From: Agromyces cavernae
Lineage (GTDB): Bacteria; Actinomycetota; Actinomycetes; Actinomycetales; Microbacteriaceae
Reading direction: 5' to 3'
Assembly (NCBI RefSeq): GCF_021044935.1
Contig: NZ_JAJNMP010000001.1
Span: 372,001 to 436,000 of the forward strand
Length of the DNA stretch: 64,000 nt
Shown piece by piece: positions 8,525 to 17,916 of this stretch (position 1 is its first letter; the number at the start of each line of letters is the position of its first letter). The position numbers and the translations under genes were made by a program. The notes under the pieces were generated by a model. The model did no database searches and was not told where the DNA came from. It worked only from the letters and a program-made list of their open reading frames with translations.

Positions 8525-9391
8525 TCACCTGCGGCCCGGGCTCCGAAGCTCGGGCCGCAGCGGCGTCCCGACACTGAGTTCGGGCTGCGCCTCGAATCGC
8601 GTCCACGGTGCGGAGGCCGACGTCTCGAGGGCCACCGCGGGACCCGCGAGGTGCTGGGCGAGCTCGGGGAAGCTCGAATAGTGCGGGCCCAGGATGTGGC
8701 ACGACGCGGCGAGCAGGTACAGGTCGGCGACGGCGGCCTGCAGCGCCCGACGGCTGTTGTACGCGCCCTTGTCGGTCTGCCCGAAGCAGTCGGGGAACCG
8801 GCGGGCCACGCGGGTGAACGCGGCATCCGTGTCGGCCGCGACGTAGAGCCCGAGATCCGGTCGCACCGAGCGGATCTCCTCGATCCGGCCGAGGTACCAC
8901 TCCACCGGCGACGCCTGCAGGGTGGCATCGTGCGCAACCGGATGCGACCTGATCATGACACCCAGGTAGGGCCGGTTCGCGCATGCCCCGAACAGGTCGA
9001 GGACCCGCCGCCTGACGCGCTCGACGGGTTGCAGGGCGCGCAGTTCCGTGTGCCATGAGGGTGCGTCGTCGGGCAGGGCCAGCGCATGCGGGGTGCGAAT
9101 CTGCCAGACGCGCTGTCGGCGCGCGGTCTCGTCGATCCACTCGAGGCTCGCATCGCGGTACGGGAACGCCGGAGCGAGGGCCCTCGACAGGGCCTCCGGC
9201 CACCGGCTCGCGTCGAACGCCCACAGCTCGTCGAGCCGCGCGCCGAACCCGCGGCCCGTCGGCCAGACGTAGGCGAAGGACCGGCCCTCGAGCCCCGCGA
9301 GCACGTGGGCGCCGAGCACGACGCGCATCCGGTTCCCGAGCCCGTGGTAGCGGCCGGTGACCGCCACCAGGATTCCCTCGCCCCGACTCAC
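8525..9391 (-). CDS. NodZ/GT23-like fucosyltransferase-fold protein
   Basis: A 288-aa protein beginning ILVAVTGRYHGLGNRM, which resembles the GxGNR nucleotide-sugar motif of NodZ and protein O-fucosyltransferases. Near the C-terminus LYLLAASCHILGPHYSSFPELA matches the conserved S(S/T)F..LA element of that family. An internal LGVMIRSHP looks like the arginine-containing donor motif. It therefore probably transfers fucose or a related sugar to the EPS unit. The GTG at 9391 is chosen because AGGCAGGG lies eight bases before it, overlapping the upstream stop codon; the frame continues to 9805 only as a shadow. It is the last gene of the operon wzy - PCP/BY-kinase - this gene. Confidence 0.65.
   Translation of the reverse strand: MSRGEGILVAVTGRYHGLGNRMRVVLGAHVLAGLEGRSFAYVWPTGRGFGARLDELWAFDASRWPEALSRALAPAFPYRDASLEWIDETARRQRVWQIRTPHALALPDDAPSWHTELRALQPVERVRRRVLDLFGACANRPYLGVMIRSHPVAHDATLQASPVEWYLGRIEEIRSVRPDLGLYVAADTDAAFTRVARRFPDCFGQTDKGAYNSRRALQAAVADLYLLAASCHILGPHYSSFPELAQHLAGPAVALETSASAPWTRFEAQPELSVGTPLRPELRSPGRR
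8529..8560 (+). terminator. Stem-loop terminator after the beta-helix gene
   Basis: The arms 8529-8538 and 8551-8560 are perfectly complementary (10 G/C-rich pairs), extended inward by two or three more pairs around a short loop. It lies 26 bases after the stop at 8502 and inside the 3' end of the convergent NodZ-like gene. There is no U-tract, as is common in actinobacteria. Confidence 0.55.
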
Positions 9392-9399
9392 GGCCCTGC

Positions 9400-10824
9400 C
9401 TAGTCGATCGCCGAGCTGGTGACCCGGGCACCGCGCCGCGGGCTCGTCGGCCCCTTCGCGGGTTCGTCGCTCACGTAGTAGTAGCTGTCGCGGGGGCGCG
9501 CCTTCACGCGATTCAGGACCACGCCCGAGATGTGTGCGCCGGTGCGCTCGAGCACGGCGATCGTCGAGGCGAGCTGCGCGCGACGCACTCGCCTGGTGTC
9601 GGCGACGATCAGGACCGAGTCGACCTGCTGCGCGATCATCGTCGCATCCGCCACCGCCTCGACGGGTGCTGTGTCGATCACGACGAGGTCGTACGCATCG
9701 ACGAGCTGCTGGATGATCTCCTTCATGCGCTCGGATGCCAGCAGCTCGGCCGGGTTCGGCGGGACTGCACCCGACGGGAGGATCTCGAGCGACGAGCGCG
9801 GCCACGCCTGCACGGCGCTCCGCAACGGGATGGCGTCGATCAGCACAGTGGTGAGCCCGACGGCTCCGACGAGGCCGAATGTGTCGGCCACCCGCGGCTT
9901 TCGAAGGTCGGCATCGACGAGCAGCACGCGCTTCCCGGTCTCGGCGAGCACGAACGAGAGGTTCGCCGCCAGCCAGGTCTTGCCCTCGGCCGGGACCGAC
10001 GACGTGATCGCGAGGCTCCGTGTCTCATGGCTCGCCGACGCGAAACGCAGCCCCGACCGCACCTGGCGGAAGGACTCGGCCGCACTCCCGTTCGGCTGGC
10101 GGATAGCGACCGGTCTCGGGTCGGACGAGAGCGGCGTCTGCTCGATCGAACCGAGCAGCGGCAGCTCCGTGATCGCCTTCAGCGCCGTCTCGGAGCGCAC
10201 GCGGGTGTCGAGCGCGCTCGCGAGCACGACGGCGACCGACGAGAGGAGGAAGCCGATGACCGCCCCGAGGAACGCGTCCTGCTGCTTGTTCGGCGCACTC
10301 TGGAAGATCGCCGGCGTCGCGGGCTCGATCGATCGGGCCGACACGGTCGCGGCGCCGTCGGAGTCGATGGGCGCGACCTCGTTGACGGCCGCGACGAGCG
10401 ACGCCGCGACCGTGTTCGCGACGAGCGCGGCGCGCTCGGGGTCGGTCGTTCCGACGTTGATGTCGAGGATCACGGTGTTCTGCGGAATGGTCACGCTCAT
10501 CATTCGGCGGAGCTCGATGGTGCTGAAGCCCCTGTCGAGCTCGGCGGCCGCCGGATCGAGGACGAGGGCGGAGGTCGCGAGTTGGGCGAACGACAGCATC
10601 TGCGCCTGCGTGTAGGCGGAGCCCTGGTTGATGTCGGAGCCGCTCGAGGCCGTCCGCAGCGAGAAGTACAGCGACGCGGTCGAGTGGTAGATCGGCGTCA
10701 CGGTGCTGGAGGCCGCGAAGGCGCCGGCACCGCCGAGGATCGTCGCGGCGAGCACGATGTACCAGCGCTTGCGCAGTACCCCGACGGCTCGGGCCACGCT
10801 CATGGTGCTCGTCGTCGTGCTCAC
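9400..10824 (-). CDS. Polysaccharide co-polymerase / BY-kinase fusion (Wzz-Wzc type)
   Basis: A 474-aa protein. A Wzz-like N-terminus has membrane segments near residues 21-40 and 185-207 flanking an extracytoplasmic loop. The C-terminal kinase has a Walker A variant PAEGKTW (GKT at 281-283, instead of the usual GKST), Walker A' LLVDAD (301-306), Walker B VVIDTAP (about 380-386) and a C-terminal Tyr cluster (Y448-450). It would control Wzy-dependent chain length and be reset by a low-molecular-weight phosphatase such as the one at 46.7 kb. Its ATG overlaps the stop of the wzy gene by 4 nt. Single-chain PCP/kinase fusions are seen in some Gram-positive lineages. The Trp after GKT is unusual. 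Confidence 0.9.
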   Translation of the reverse strand: MSTTTSTMSVARAVGVLRKRWYIVLAATILGGAGAFAASSTVTPIYHSTASLYFSLRTASSGSDINQGSAYTQAQMLSFAQLATSALVLDPAAAELDRGFSTIELRRMMSVTIPQNTVILDINVGTTDPERAALVANTVAASLVAAVNEVAPIDSDGAATVSARSIEPATPAIFQSAPNKQQDAFLGAVIGFLLSSVAVVLASALDTRVRSETALKAITELPLLGSIEQTPLSSDPRPVAIRQPNGSAAESFRQVRSGLRFASASHETRSLAITSSVPAEGKTWLAANLSFVLAETGKRVLLVDADLRKPRVADTFGLVGAVGLTTVLIDAIPLRSAVQAWPRSSLEILPSGAVPPNPAELLASERMKEIIQQLVDAYDLVVIDTAPVEAVADATMIAQQVDSVLIVADTRRVRRAQLASTIAVLERTGAHISGVVLNRVKARPRDSYYYVSDEPAKGPTSPRRGARVTSSAID

Positions 10825-12137
10825 GGCCTTCGCACCCGCTCTCTTCGGGCTCCGTCGACCGTGGAACTGTCCCGGCGCGGCGGAGAGATGCTGGCGTCGG
10901 CTCGATCCAGTTTATCCGAGGCATTCTCGACTTGATATGCCGTCACCGCGACGCCCGCGACGAACCAGACCAGGTAGCCGTACTGGGTGATGAGCGCGAC
11001 CGCCGCGAACGCGGGGATCTGCGCAGCGACCGCGACCGCTGCCGGAGTGGCGCGCCCGCGGACCAGGCTCAGGATGCAGCAGGCGATGGCGACGACGAGG
11101 GCCAACAGCGGCAGGATGCCGAACCGGAGGCCCGTGAGCATGAGCTCGCTGTCGATCGACTGGAACGATCCGTAGTACGTCTCCCCCGAGGGGAGCACCG
11201 TCCAGCTGGTCGAGATGCCGATCGCGCGCATGCCCCGCAGGAGCGTCACGAGATCGGAGCGGTACTGCGCACTGCCGCCCGCCTCCTCGCCCGCCTCGGT
11301 GAAGACGTCGCCGAGCGTCGGAAGCGTCGTCGCCGCGGCGACGATGAGCAGGAGGGCGACGGCCGCGCGCATCGACCGGGTGATCCACCGGCCGAGCAGG
11401 ATCACGGCGAGCAGCAGGGTGATCGCGAGCGTGACCAGCCCGATACGGCTGAAGCTCGTTGCGACCGCGGCGATCACGACCGAGAGGCAGGCCAGCCGCA
11501 CCCACGCCGGCCACTTGGTCACGAGCACGAAGACCGAGCTCACCGCCAACGAGCTCGCGAAGGCGATCGAGTGGCCGAAGGCGCCTTCGGCACGGATGAA
11601 GCCGGCCCGCGGCTGCAGTTCGTGCCAGGTGCGCCAGGCGATGTTGCCGGTCGTGATCTCGACGAACGGGTTGAACGCGGTCGCGAACTCGATGATCCCG
11701 AGCACCGCTGCCGCGGTCGCCGCGACCGCGATGCAGGAGTACAGCCATTCGGCCTCGACCCGCGCGAGGACGAATCGTCCCCACACGTACGGGACGAGCC
11801 ATCCGAACGACACGATGAGGACGTGGCCCCACGTCGATCCGCCCAGCAGGAACGCCGCGAGCACGAGCACGACGAATCCGACCACGAGCACGTCGACGTA
11901 CGAGAACGTCAGGCTCGTGGTCGACCATGCGGCGAGCGCGACGAGCGTGACGCCGGTCAGCGCCGACCAGTAGACCCCCGCCTGCACCCCGATCCAGATC
12001 GGCACGAGGAAGCACACCGCGGCCCACCCCGCCACGACCAGCCGCGGTGATGATCGCGCGACGTACCAGGCCGCGACGACGGCGCCGACCGCCAGCAGGA
12101 GCAGCAGCACCGTGCGCAGGTCGAGGTCGGCCGTCAT
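10821..12137 (-). CDS. Wzy-like O-antigen ligase/polymerase (first copy)
   Basis: A 438-aa protein with about ten transmembrane segments from residue 8 on and a larger extracytoplasmic loop near residues 270-330 (GGSAQYRSDLVTLLRGM), the layout of O-antigen ligase / Wzy polymerases. Sequence conservation in the family is low, so the call rests on topology and on its coupling to the co-polymerase. It would polymerise repeat units outside the membrane. ATG at 12137; the 3' end overlaps the PCP/BY-kinase start by ATGA. It is divergent from the pyruvyl transferase gene across 87 bases. Confidence 0.82.
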   Translation of the reverse strand: MTADLDLRTVLLLLLAVGAVVAAWYVARSSPRLVVAGWAAVCFLVPIWIGVQAGVYWSALTGVTLVALAAWSTTSLTFSYVDVLVVGFVVLVLAAFLLGGSTWGHVLIVSFGWLVPYVWGRFVLARVEAEWLYSCIAVAATAAAVLGIIEFATAFNPFVEITTGNIAWRTWHELQPRAGFIRAEGAFGHSIAFASSLAVSSVFVLVTKWPAWVRLACLSVVIAAVATSFSRIGLVTLAITLLLAVILLGRWITRSMRAAVALLLIVAAATTLPTLGDVFTEAGEEAGGSAQYRSDLVTLLRGMRAIGISTSWTVLPSGETYYGSFQSIDSELMLTGLRFGILPLLALVVAIACCILSLVRGRATPAAVAVAAQIPAFAAVALITQYGYLVWFVAGVAVTAYQVENASDKLDRADASISPPRRDSSTVDGARRERVRRP

Positions 12138-12224
12138 GTCGCCGCCCGCGGTTCCCTAGGCGATCGCGCGCCGCGGTCCATAGGATCGGAGGCAGCGCCG
12201 GCGCCGCGCGGAGTGGAGAACCAG

Positions 12225-13334
12225 GTGCGCGTACTCGTCTTGTGGGCGGATGAGCACTCCCCGAACCTCGGGGTGCGGGTCCTCGCCCGAGGGAGCCGCG
12301 ATCTCCTGCGCAATGTCTGGCCCGACGCCGAGTTCGAGTTCGCCGATTTCACGTCTCGGCCGCGCCAGGTGCCGTGGGGTCGCGTGCGATCGCTCGTGCG
12401 GGAGCGCGTCCAGGGCCGGCTCGGCATGCAGCGCTGGCTCGAGAGTTTCGACCTGGTCTGGGACACCCGCTCGGGTGACAGCTTCTCGGACATCTACGGT
12501 TCCCACCGCCACTCGGTCATGTCGACCGTCCACGAGTTCGCGGTGCAGTCGGGCCGGCCGGTCGTGATGGCACCGCAGACCATCGGTCCGTTCCGTTCGG
12601 TGTCGGGTCGAATGCTCGGCCGTCGCTCGTTGCGCCGGTCGTCGCTCGTCTTCGCACGCGACCCGGTCAGTGCCGCCGAGGCCGCCGGGCTCGGCCGGCC
12701 GGTCGACGCGGTGACGAGCGACCTCACCTTCGCCATCGCGCCGCCGGAGCGCATCGCTCCACCGCGCGACGTCATCCTCAACGTGTCGGGCCTGCTCTGG
12801 CAGGAGAACCCGCACGTCGACGCCCGTCTGTACCGCGACGCCGTGACGTCGATCACCCGCACGCTGCTCACCCGATCCCGGTCGGTCGCCGTGCTGCCGC
12901 ACGTGCTCGACTCGCACGATCGCGACAACGACGCACCGGCGGTCGACGCGCTGGCCGCGGAGTTCGGCGCCGACCTCGAGGTCGTGGCCCCGCGCGACCT
13001 CGACGAGGCGCGGGCGATCATCGCGGGCTCGCGGGTGCTGATCGGCGCGCGCATGCACGCGTGCCTGAATGCGCTCTCGACCGGGGTTCCGGCGGTCGCG
13101 ATGGCGTACTCGCGCAAGTTCGCGCCGCTCTTGGAGGCGATCGGATGGCCGTACTCCGTTTCGCCCGCCGACGGCGGCGCCGACGCCGACGCCGGCGCCA
13201 CGACCGCGGCACGGGTCATCCGGATGCTCGCCGACCCGTCACTCGAGCGGCTGGCGCTCGAGACCCGAGCGCGGGGACGGGACTCCTTGGCGCCGATGCT
13301 CCCCGCGCTGGGATCGCTCTCCCTTCCGTCCTGA
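12225..13334 (+). CDS. Polysaccharide pyruvyl transferase (CsaB/WcaK family), copy 1
   Basis: A 369-aa protein. It begins MRVLVLWADEHSPNLGVRVLARG, carries VVMAPQTIGPF in the middle and GARMHACLNALSTGVPAVAMAYSRKF near the C-terminus, the hallmark motifs of the CsaB/WcaK/PssM pyruvyl transferase family. These enzymes transfer pyruvate from PEP to a sugar as a ketal, adding negative charge. GTG 12225 is preferred over GTG 12213 because GGAG at 12215-12218 sits six bases upstream. It converges with the large secreted protein, with 34 bases between stops and no clear hairpin. Confidence 0.88.
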   Translation: MRVLVLWADEHSPNLGVRVLARGSRDLLRNVWPDAEFEFADFTSRPRQVPWGRVRSLVRERVQGRLGMQRWLESFDLVWDTRSGDSFSDIYGSHRHSVMSTVHEFAVQSGRPVVMAPQTIGPFRSVSGRMLGRRSLRRSSLVFARDPVSAAEAAGLGRPVDAVTSDLTFAIAPPERIAPPRDVILNVSGLLWQENPHVDARLYRDAVTSITRTLLTRSRSVAVLPHVLDSHDRDNDAPAVDALAAEFGADLEVVAPRDLDEARAIIAGSRVLIGARMHACLNALSTGVPAVAMAYSRKFAPLLEAIGWPYSVSPADGGADADAGATTAARVIRMLADPSLERLALETRARGRDSLAPMLPALGSLSLPS

Positions 13335-13368
13335 TCAGTCACGTCGTCTCATCTCAGTTCGGCAGCAC

Positions 13369-16300
13369 TCAGTTCGGCGCCACCACGCTCAGGTGGTCGA
13401 AGCCGATGCCGATGGGGCCGTTGGTCGCGGTGCCCGACACGTACGTCGTGATCGCGAACTGCCCGGTGCCCTGCAGGCCCGGCTCGCTGTCGGTCGCACT
13501 CACCCACCAGTCGACGGGTTCGGGCTGTCCCTGCGGCCAGGCCTTCACCTGCACCGTCGTCGACGGTCCCGTGCTCACCGTGCGTACGCGTACGTCGAGC
13601 GTGGCGCCCGCGGTGTGCGTGTACCCGGTGAGGACCCGGTTTGCGACAAGGGTCTCGGTCGTGCCGACCAGGCGGGCGACGCCGACGTTCACGACGCCCG
13701 TGGCCGAGTACCGCAGCTTCGCCCGGTACTCGCCCGCCGCCGTCTTGCGCGGTGCGAGGTTGACGTGTGCACCGCCGCCGTTGGCGACCTTGTCGATGGA
13801 GACACTGATCCTCGCATCCGTGCCCGACGGCAGCGTGCCCGAGAGCGTCGTGGCGCGCGTCTGGCTGTTCATGAGGCTCAGCAGCCCGACGCCGCCGGCC
13901 ACCGACGACCCGGAGACGGCGCTCCAGGTCCCGCCCGTGTTCGCGGTACCCCAGCCGCTCGCCGAGGTGCGCTGGAACTCGTCGGCCGCGAGCACGGTCG
14001 CCGCGGCGACGTTCACGGTCTGCATGACCGAATCGGATGCCCCGAGGCTGTCGGTCACCGTCAGGGTCACGTCGTACGACCCGGCTGCGGCGTACACGTG
14101 CGTGGGCTGCGACGCCGTCGACGACCCGTTGTCACCGAAGTCCCAGTCGTACGACGTGATGGTCGCGCCATCCGCCGCGGTCGACCCGGTGCCGTCGAAG
14201 GCCACCGACAACCCGTCGACCTGCGTGGTGAAGGCCGCCGTCGGGTTCGCGTGCGGCGGCGTCACCGTCACCTGCTTCGAGGTGCTCGCCGTCAGGCCCA
14301 TGCTGTCGGTGACCGTCAGCGTGACCGTGAAGGTGCCGCCGTTCGCGTACTGGTGCGTCGCGGTGGCGCCGCTGCCGGCCGGCGTGCCGTCTCCCCAGTT
14401 CCAGCTGTACGACGTGATCGTGCGACCGGGCGGCGCCGAGGAGCTCGAGCCGTTCACCGAGACGCCGAGGTCGTCGGTCGTGAACGTGAACGCCGCGGTC
14501 GGTGCGGCGACGCCCGTGCCCATCAGGTAGTGCTCCGACACCTCCTGCGCGGTCAGCACGCGGTTGTAGACCGCGAACTCGTCCAGCTGGCCGTTCAAGA
14601 AGTTGCTCGTCGGACGGTTCGGCCAGCTCGAGAGGTTGTCGCCGCCGATCCGCCAATAGCCGCTGTAGGTCTGCGCGGTGACCTCGCCGCGGGAGCCGAC
14701 GAGCTCGCCGTCGACGTACAGCTTCATCCCGTCCCAGCCCTGGGACGCCACCATGTGGTGCCATGCACCGTCGCGGTACGAGGCCGGACTGCTGACTGTC
14801 GCGGCGATGCCCGGGAAGTTGCCGAAGCTCAGCTTTCCGTCGTTGTGCATGTACACGTGGCGGTCGTAGCTCGAGGAGGTGCCCGACGCGGAGGAGCCGT
14901 AGCCGACCAGCTTCCCACCGTTCGACGTCGTGGTCTTGAACCAGAGCTCCAGCGAGTACTGCTGGCGCACAGCGGCCTGGCTCGTGGAGTTGACGAACCC
15001 GCTCGTCGACGACCCATTGAAGGAGTACGCCGGTCCGGGCTCCGACGCCAGCGCGCCGCTCGACACCGAGGTCACACCCGACCGCACGACGCCGTCGTTG
15101 TTCCCGACGAGGTCGTTCCCGCCCTGTGCGGCAGTGCCGCCGAGTCGCCAGTACAGCGACGCGCCGTCATCCATCACCGTCTCGGCGTAGGCCGAACCGG
15201 CCGTGCCCGACACCGTCGTCGAGACGGTCGCGCTGTTCGCGGTGTTCCCGTCGCCGTCCACCGCGACGATGCGGTAGTTCGGTGTCGAGCCGGCCGCAAC
15301 GGTGTCGGTCAGCACGACCTGCGGCTGACTCCAGTACGTCGACTGCACGGACCTCGAGGCGACCGGCTGTCCGCCGCCGTTCCGGATCAGCCGGTAAGTG
15401 AGGTTCAGGTCGTCGCGATCCCAGTTGGCCGGAATCGACACCCGCACCTTGCCGGCGGTGGTCGATGACGCGACCGGCACCCAGTCCGTATCCGAGAGCC
15501 TCGGACCGGAGTTCTCCCCGGTCGACGGGTTTCGCGAGAACCGTGTGATCCCCTGCGACCGCTGGCCGTTGACGAAGGCCTGCTCCCCGCCGATGAGCAG
15601 GTAGTCGCCTGCGCCCGTGGCGGTCCAGCCGGCCTGGCCTCCGTTGACGCCACCCGTGATCCAGTCGGGATACCAGTTCACGACCGCGGGTGCCGGCCAG
15701 CCGCTCCAATCGGCGTATGTGGCGTTGACGCTGGCCGCGCGCAGGAGGGTTCCCTTCGGCGCCGCGGTGTAGACCGTCGCATTGCGCATGTTGCCCGGAG
15801 CCGGGTTGAGCTGGGGCATGCCGTTCATGGTCTCGCACGAGTGCTCATGACCGGTCGAGTAGACGTTCGTGCCGTCGGAGTACACGCCGTAGTGGTCGCC
15901 GTGGCAGTCGGCGATCCACCGGACGGCGCCGCTGCCCGGCTCGGCAGCGAACAGGCCCTCGAGGTTGCCGATGGTCTTGTTCGCATACACCCAGCCGGTG
16001 CCGTAGATGGCGTTCGCGTCGGCCTCGAGCTCCCAGATGCCCGCCTTGCCCGCGCTGGTGGTGCCGGCGGGGACGCCGTTCAGGACCACCGACGTGACGG
16101 TCCACGGCAGGATGGCGCCGGAACTGAGGTCGAGCGCCGCGAGTCCTCGCTGGCTGACACCGTTCATCATGCCGAAGCGACCGGCGACGATGAGCTTGTT
16201 GTTCGCGGGCGTGAGCACCATGCTGTCGACCTGCAGGTCGGCCGTCGGCGCCCAGCCGAGCAGTGCACCATTGCTCACGCTGAAGGCCATGAGGTTCTTG

Positions 16301-16902
16301 CGGGCGACGCCCGCGCCGGCGCTGACGAGGCCGCCGACGTAGACGGCGGAGCTGGTGACCTCGATCGCGTTGACGTACGAACCGCCGACGGCGGGCCGCC
16401 ACGTCGACAGCAGCGCCCCGGTCGCGACGTCGAACGCGGCGATGTTCCACCGGGTCTGGCCGCTGACGTTGTTGAAGCTGCCGCCGACGTAGATGCGCGT
16501 GCCGTCGGGCGACGCCTTGATGACCTTCACCTGGCCGTTGATCTGCGGGGCGAACGACGTGATCACGCCCGTCGTGAGGTTGTAGGCCAGGATGTTGCTG
16601 CGAGGGATGAGGCTGGTTCCCGGCGCGGCTCCCGCGGGCCGGGCGTTCGTGAAGCTGCCACCGGCGTACACGGTGTTCCCGACGACCTCCTGCGTCCACA
16701 CGATGCCGGAATCGATCTGCACCGTGGGCAGCGGATCAGCCGTCACGGTCGAGCTGTTCCGCTGCTCGATCGGGGCGGGGCCGTCGGGATCGATCGCGGC
16801 CGTCGCGGGGGCGGCGCCTCCCAACACCATTCCAGCGGCCACGACGGCGGCCGCCGCGAGCATGGCGACACCCCTCCGCCCCCTGGTGGACTCGAGCTTC
16901 AT
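13369..16902 (-). CDS. Large secreted multidomain protein: beta-propeller-like, LamG, two PKD, C-terminal beta-sandwich
   Basis: An 1177-aa exported protein with a clear signal peptide (GVAMLAAAAVVAAGMVLGG...ATAA). The N-terminal half carries repeated blades (NTVYAGGSF, TRIYVGGSFNNV, SAVYVGGLV, NKLIVAGRFGMMNGV) of a beta-propeller / delta-60-like type. A LamG/concanavalin-like domain follows (LYWRLGG, SLELWFKT, DGAWHHMVASQGWDGMKLYVDG, LDEFAVYNRVLTAQEV). Then come two PKD domains (YSWNWGDG, YDWDFGD) and a C-terminal jelly-roll (GGGAHVNLAPRKT to GFDHLSVV). GGAGAGG-like AGGAGAGG lies four bases before ATG 16902. It is probably a cell-surface glycan-binding or matrix protein. It follows a lipoprotein gene by 42 bases. 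Confidence 0.85.
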   Translation of the reverse strand: MKLESTRGRRGVAMLAAAAVVAAGMVLGGAAPATAAIDPDGPAPIEQRNSSTVTADPLPTVQIDSGIVWTQEVVGNTVYAGGSFTNARPAGAAPGTSLIPRSNILAYNLTTGVITSFAPQINGQVKVIKASPDGTRIYVGGSFNNVSGQTRWNIAAFDVATGALLSTWRPAVGGSYVNAIEVTSSAVYVGGLVSAGAGVARKNLMAFSVSNGALLGWAPTADLQVDSMVLTPANNKLIVAGRFGMMNGVSQRGLAALDLSSGAILPWTVTSVVLNGVPAGTTSAGKAGIWELEADANAIYGTGWVYANKTIGNLEGLFAAEPGSGAVRWIADCHGDHYGVYSDGTNVYSTGHEHSCETMNGMPQLNPAPGNMRNATVYTAAPKGTLLRAASVNATYADWSGWPAPAVVNWYPDWITGGVNGGQAGWTATGAGDYLLIGGEQAFVNGQRSQGITRFSRNPSTGENSGPRLSDTDWVPVASSTTAGKVRVSIPANWDRDDLNLTYRLIRNGGGQPVASRSVQSTYWSQPQVVLTDTVAAGSTPNYRIVAVDGDGNTANSATVSTTVSGTAGSAYAETVMDDGASLYWRLGGTAAQGGNDLVGNNDGVVRSGVTSVSSGALASEPGPAYSFNGSSTSGFVNSTSQAAVRQQYSLELWFKTTTSNGGKLVGYGSSASGTSSSYDRHVYMHNDGKLSFGNFPGIAATVSSPASYRDGAWHHMVASQGWDGMKLYVDGELVGSRGEVTAQTYSGYWRIGGDNLSSWPNRPTSNFLNGQLDEFAVYNRVLTAQEVSEHYLMGTGVAAPTAAFTFTTDDLGVSVNGSSSSAPPGRTITSYSWNWGDGTPAGSGATATHQYANGGTFTVTLTVTDSMGLTASTSKQVTVTPPHANPTAAFTTQVDGLSVAFDGTGSTAADGATITSYDWDFGDNGSSTASQPTHVYAAAGSYDVTLTVTDSLGASDSVMQTVNVAAATVLAADEFQRTSASGWGTANTGGTWSAVSGSSVAGGVGLLSLMNSQTRATTLSGTLPSGTDARISVSIDKVANGGGAHVNLAPRKTAAGEYRAKLRYSATGVVNVGVARLVGTTETLVANRVLTGYTHTAGATLDVRVRTVSTGPSTTVQVKAWPQGQPEPVDWWVSATDSEPGLQGTGQFAITTYVSGTATNGPIGIGFDHLSVVAPN

Positions 16903-16944
16903 GATGCCTCTCCTCATTCGTGCCTGCACAACAGGCGTTCGTTC

Positions 16945-17580
16945 TCACGGAATGGATCCGTGGAAGACGACGACCGGCGCGCCTGCCGCATAGTCGACCG
17001 TCAACGTGATCTCGTGCCGGGTGTCCTCGGGGATCCGGAACACGTACGTGCCTTCGGCGCTCTCACCGTCGTCGATGGCGCCCATCACCGGTGCCGCCGG
17101 GGCCGAGGTCGTCGGTACCGCGAGGTTTCCATCCGCGTCGAGCAGGGATACGGTCGCCCCGTCGACGTCGAGCGGGCCGCCCGATTCGTTCTCGAACCCG
17201 ATCGTGGCCGCGACCGCGGGGCCGGCGACCTCGCCCGGCGTCTCGGCCTCGACCGTGATGCTCGTGATCTCCGTGACCGAGATGCGCATCCCGGTGTCGA
17301 GGGTCACGACGTCGTCGAGGTCTGCGTCTTTCACCGGTCCCGGAGGGGCCGTCTCGATGACGTCATCGATCGTGGTGCCTCCGGGCGCGGGGACCTCGGT
17401 CGTGCGGGGCGTTTCGGATGGGGTCGGCACGGATGCCGCATCCGTCGGATTCTCGGACGCGATGCAGCCGGCGAGGGTCCCCGTGATCGTCATGGCGGCC
17501 GCGGCGACGGCGGCGGCGACGACCACGCGCGTGCGCACCGGATGCCCATCGCCTGCCCTGCGGATCCTGGTACGTTTCAC
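16945..17580 (-). CDS. Lipoprotein with Ig-like (DUF4352/telokin-like) domain
   Basis: A 211-aa protein. The N-terminus is basic, followed by an Ala-rich hydrophobic core ending in the lipobox LAGC, so it should be diacylated at Cys near residue 39 and anchored to the outer face of the membrane. A Pro/Thr-rich spacer follows. Residues about 90-211 (ISVTEITSI, VAATIGFENESGGPLDVDGATVSLLDADG, YVFRIPED) look like a DUF4352-type Ig-fold domain. It lies 42 bases upstream of the large secreted protein on the same strand, so they are probably co-expressed. Role unknown. Confidence 0.75.
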   Translation of the reverse strand: MKRTRIRRAGDGHPVRTRVVVAAAVAAAAMTITGTLAGCIASENPTDAASVPTPSETPRTTEVPAPGGTTIDDVIETAPPGPVKDADLDDVVTLDTGMRISVTEITSITVEAETPGEVAGPAVAATIGFENESGGPLDVDGATVSLLDADGNLAVPTTSAPAAPVMGAIDDGESAEGTYVFRIPEDTRHEITLTVDYAAGAPVVVFHGSIP

Positions 17581-17916
17581 GAGTCCCTGCGCCTTACTCG
17601 AACGCGCGAAAAGTCGGGGCGCGATCGCTTACGACGACCGGGCCCGTCGACTCTCCGCCGACGTCGGGTAACCCGGTCCGATCCTCGTTGGGTGAAAACC
17701 TACGCTTCGGACCTTCTGGCTCCTATACCCCAAACATGGGGTGAGGATTCCTCATGTTACCATCGGGCGCCCACCCAGTTCAGGGGACACCCGGAGCAGA
17801 GACCCGCGAGATCGCGGGCCGAGGGATGAGCCGGTTCCCCGCGCGGCGATCGGCCTGGCGTACCATGCCACAAGCGACTCCTCTCCCGTGTCGCCTCGAG
17901 ACTCCGCAGGAATGGG
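17581..17916. promoter_or_regulatory. Intergenic region with two palindromes upstream of the GT4 gene
   Basis: 336 bases without a convincing gene, between divergent lipoprotein and GT4 genes. Two short palindromes stand out: CGGGT-A-ACCCG at 17665-17675 and ACCCCA-aaca-TGGGGT at 17727-17742. The second is a plausible repressor or activator site. The core GGGTAACCC recurs upstream of the Tat-exported protein at 38250-38258. Confidence 0.4.

Noticed and set aside
7252..8937. Open frame of 561 codons on the minus strand
   Set aside because: It is antisense to the secreted beta-helix gene and its product is mostly Arg/Gly/Val-rich low complexity, as expected from high-GC shadows.
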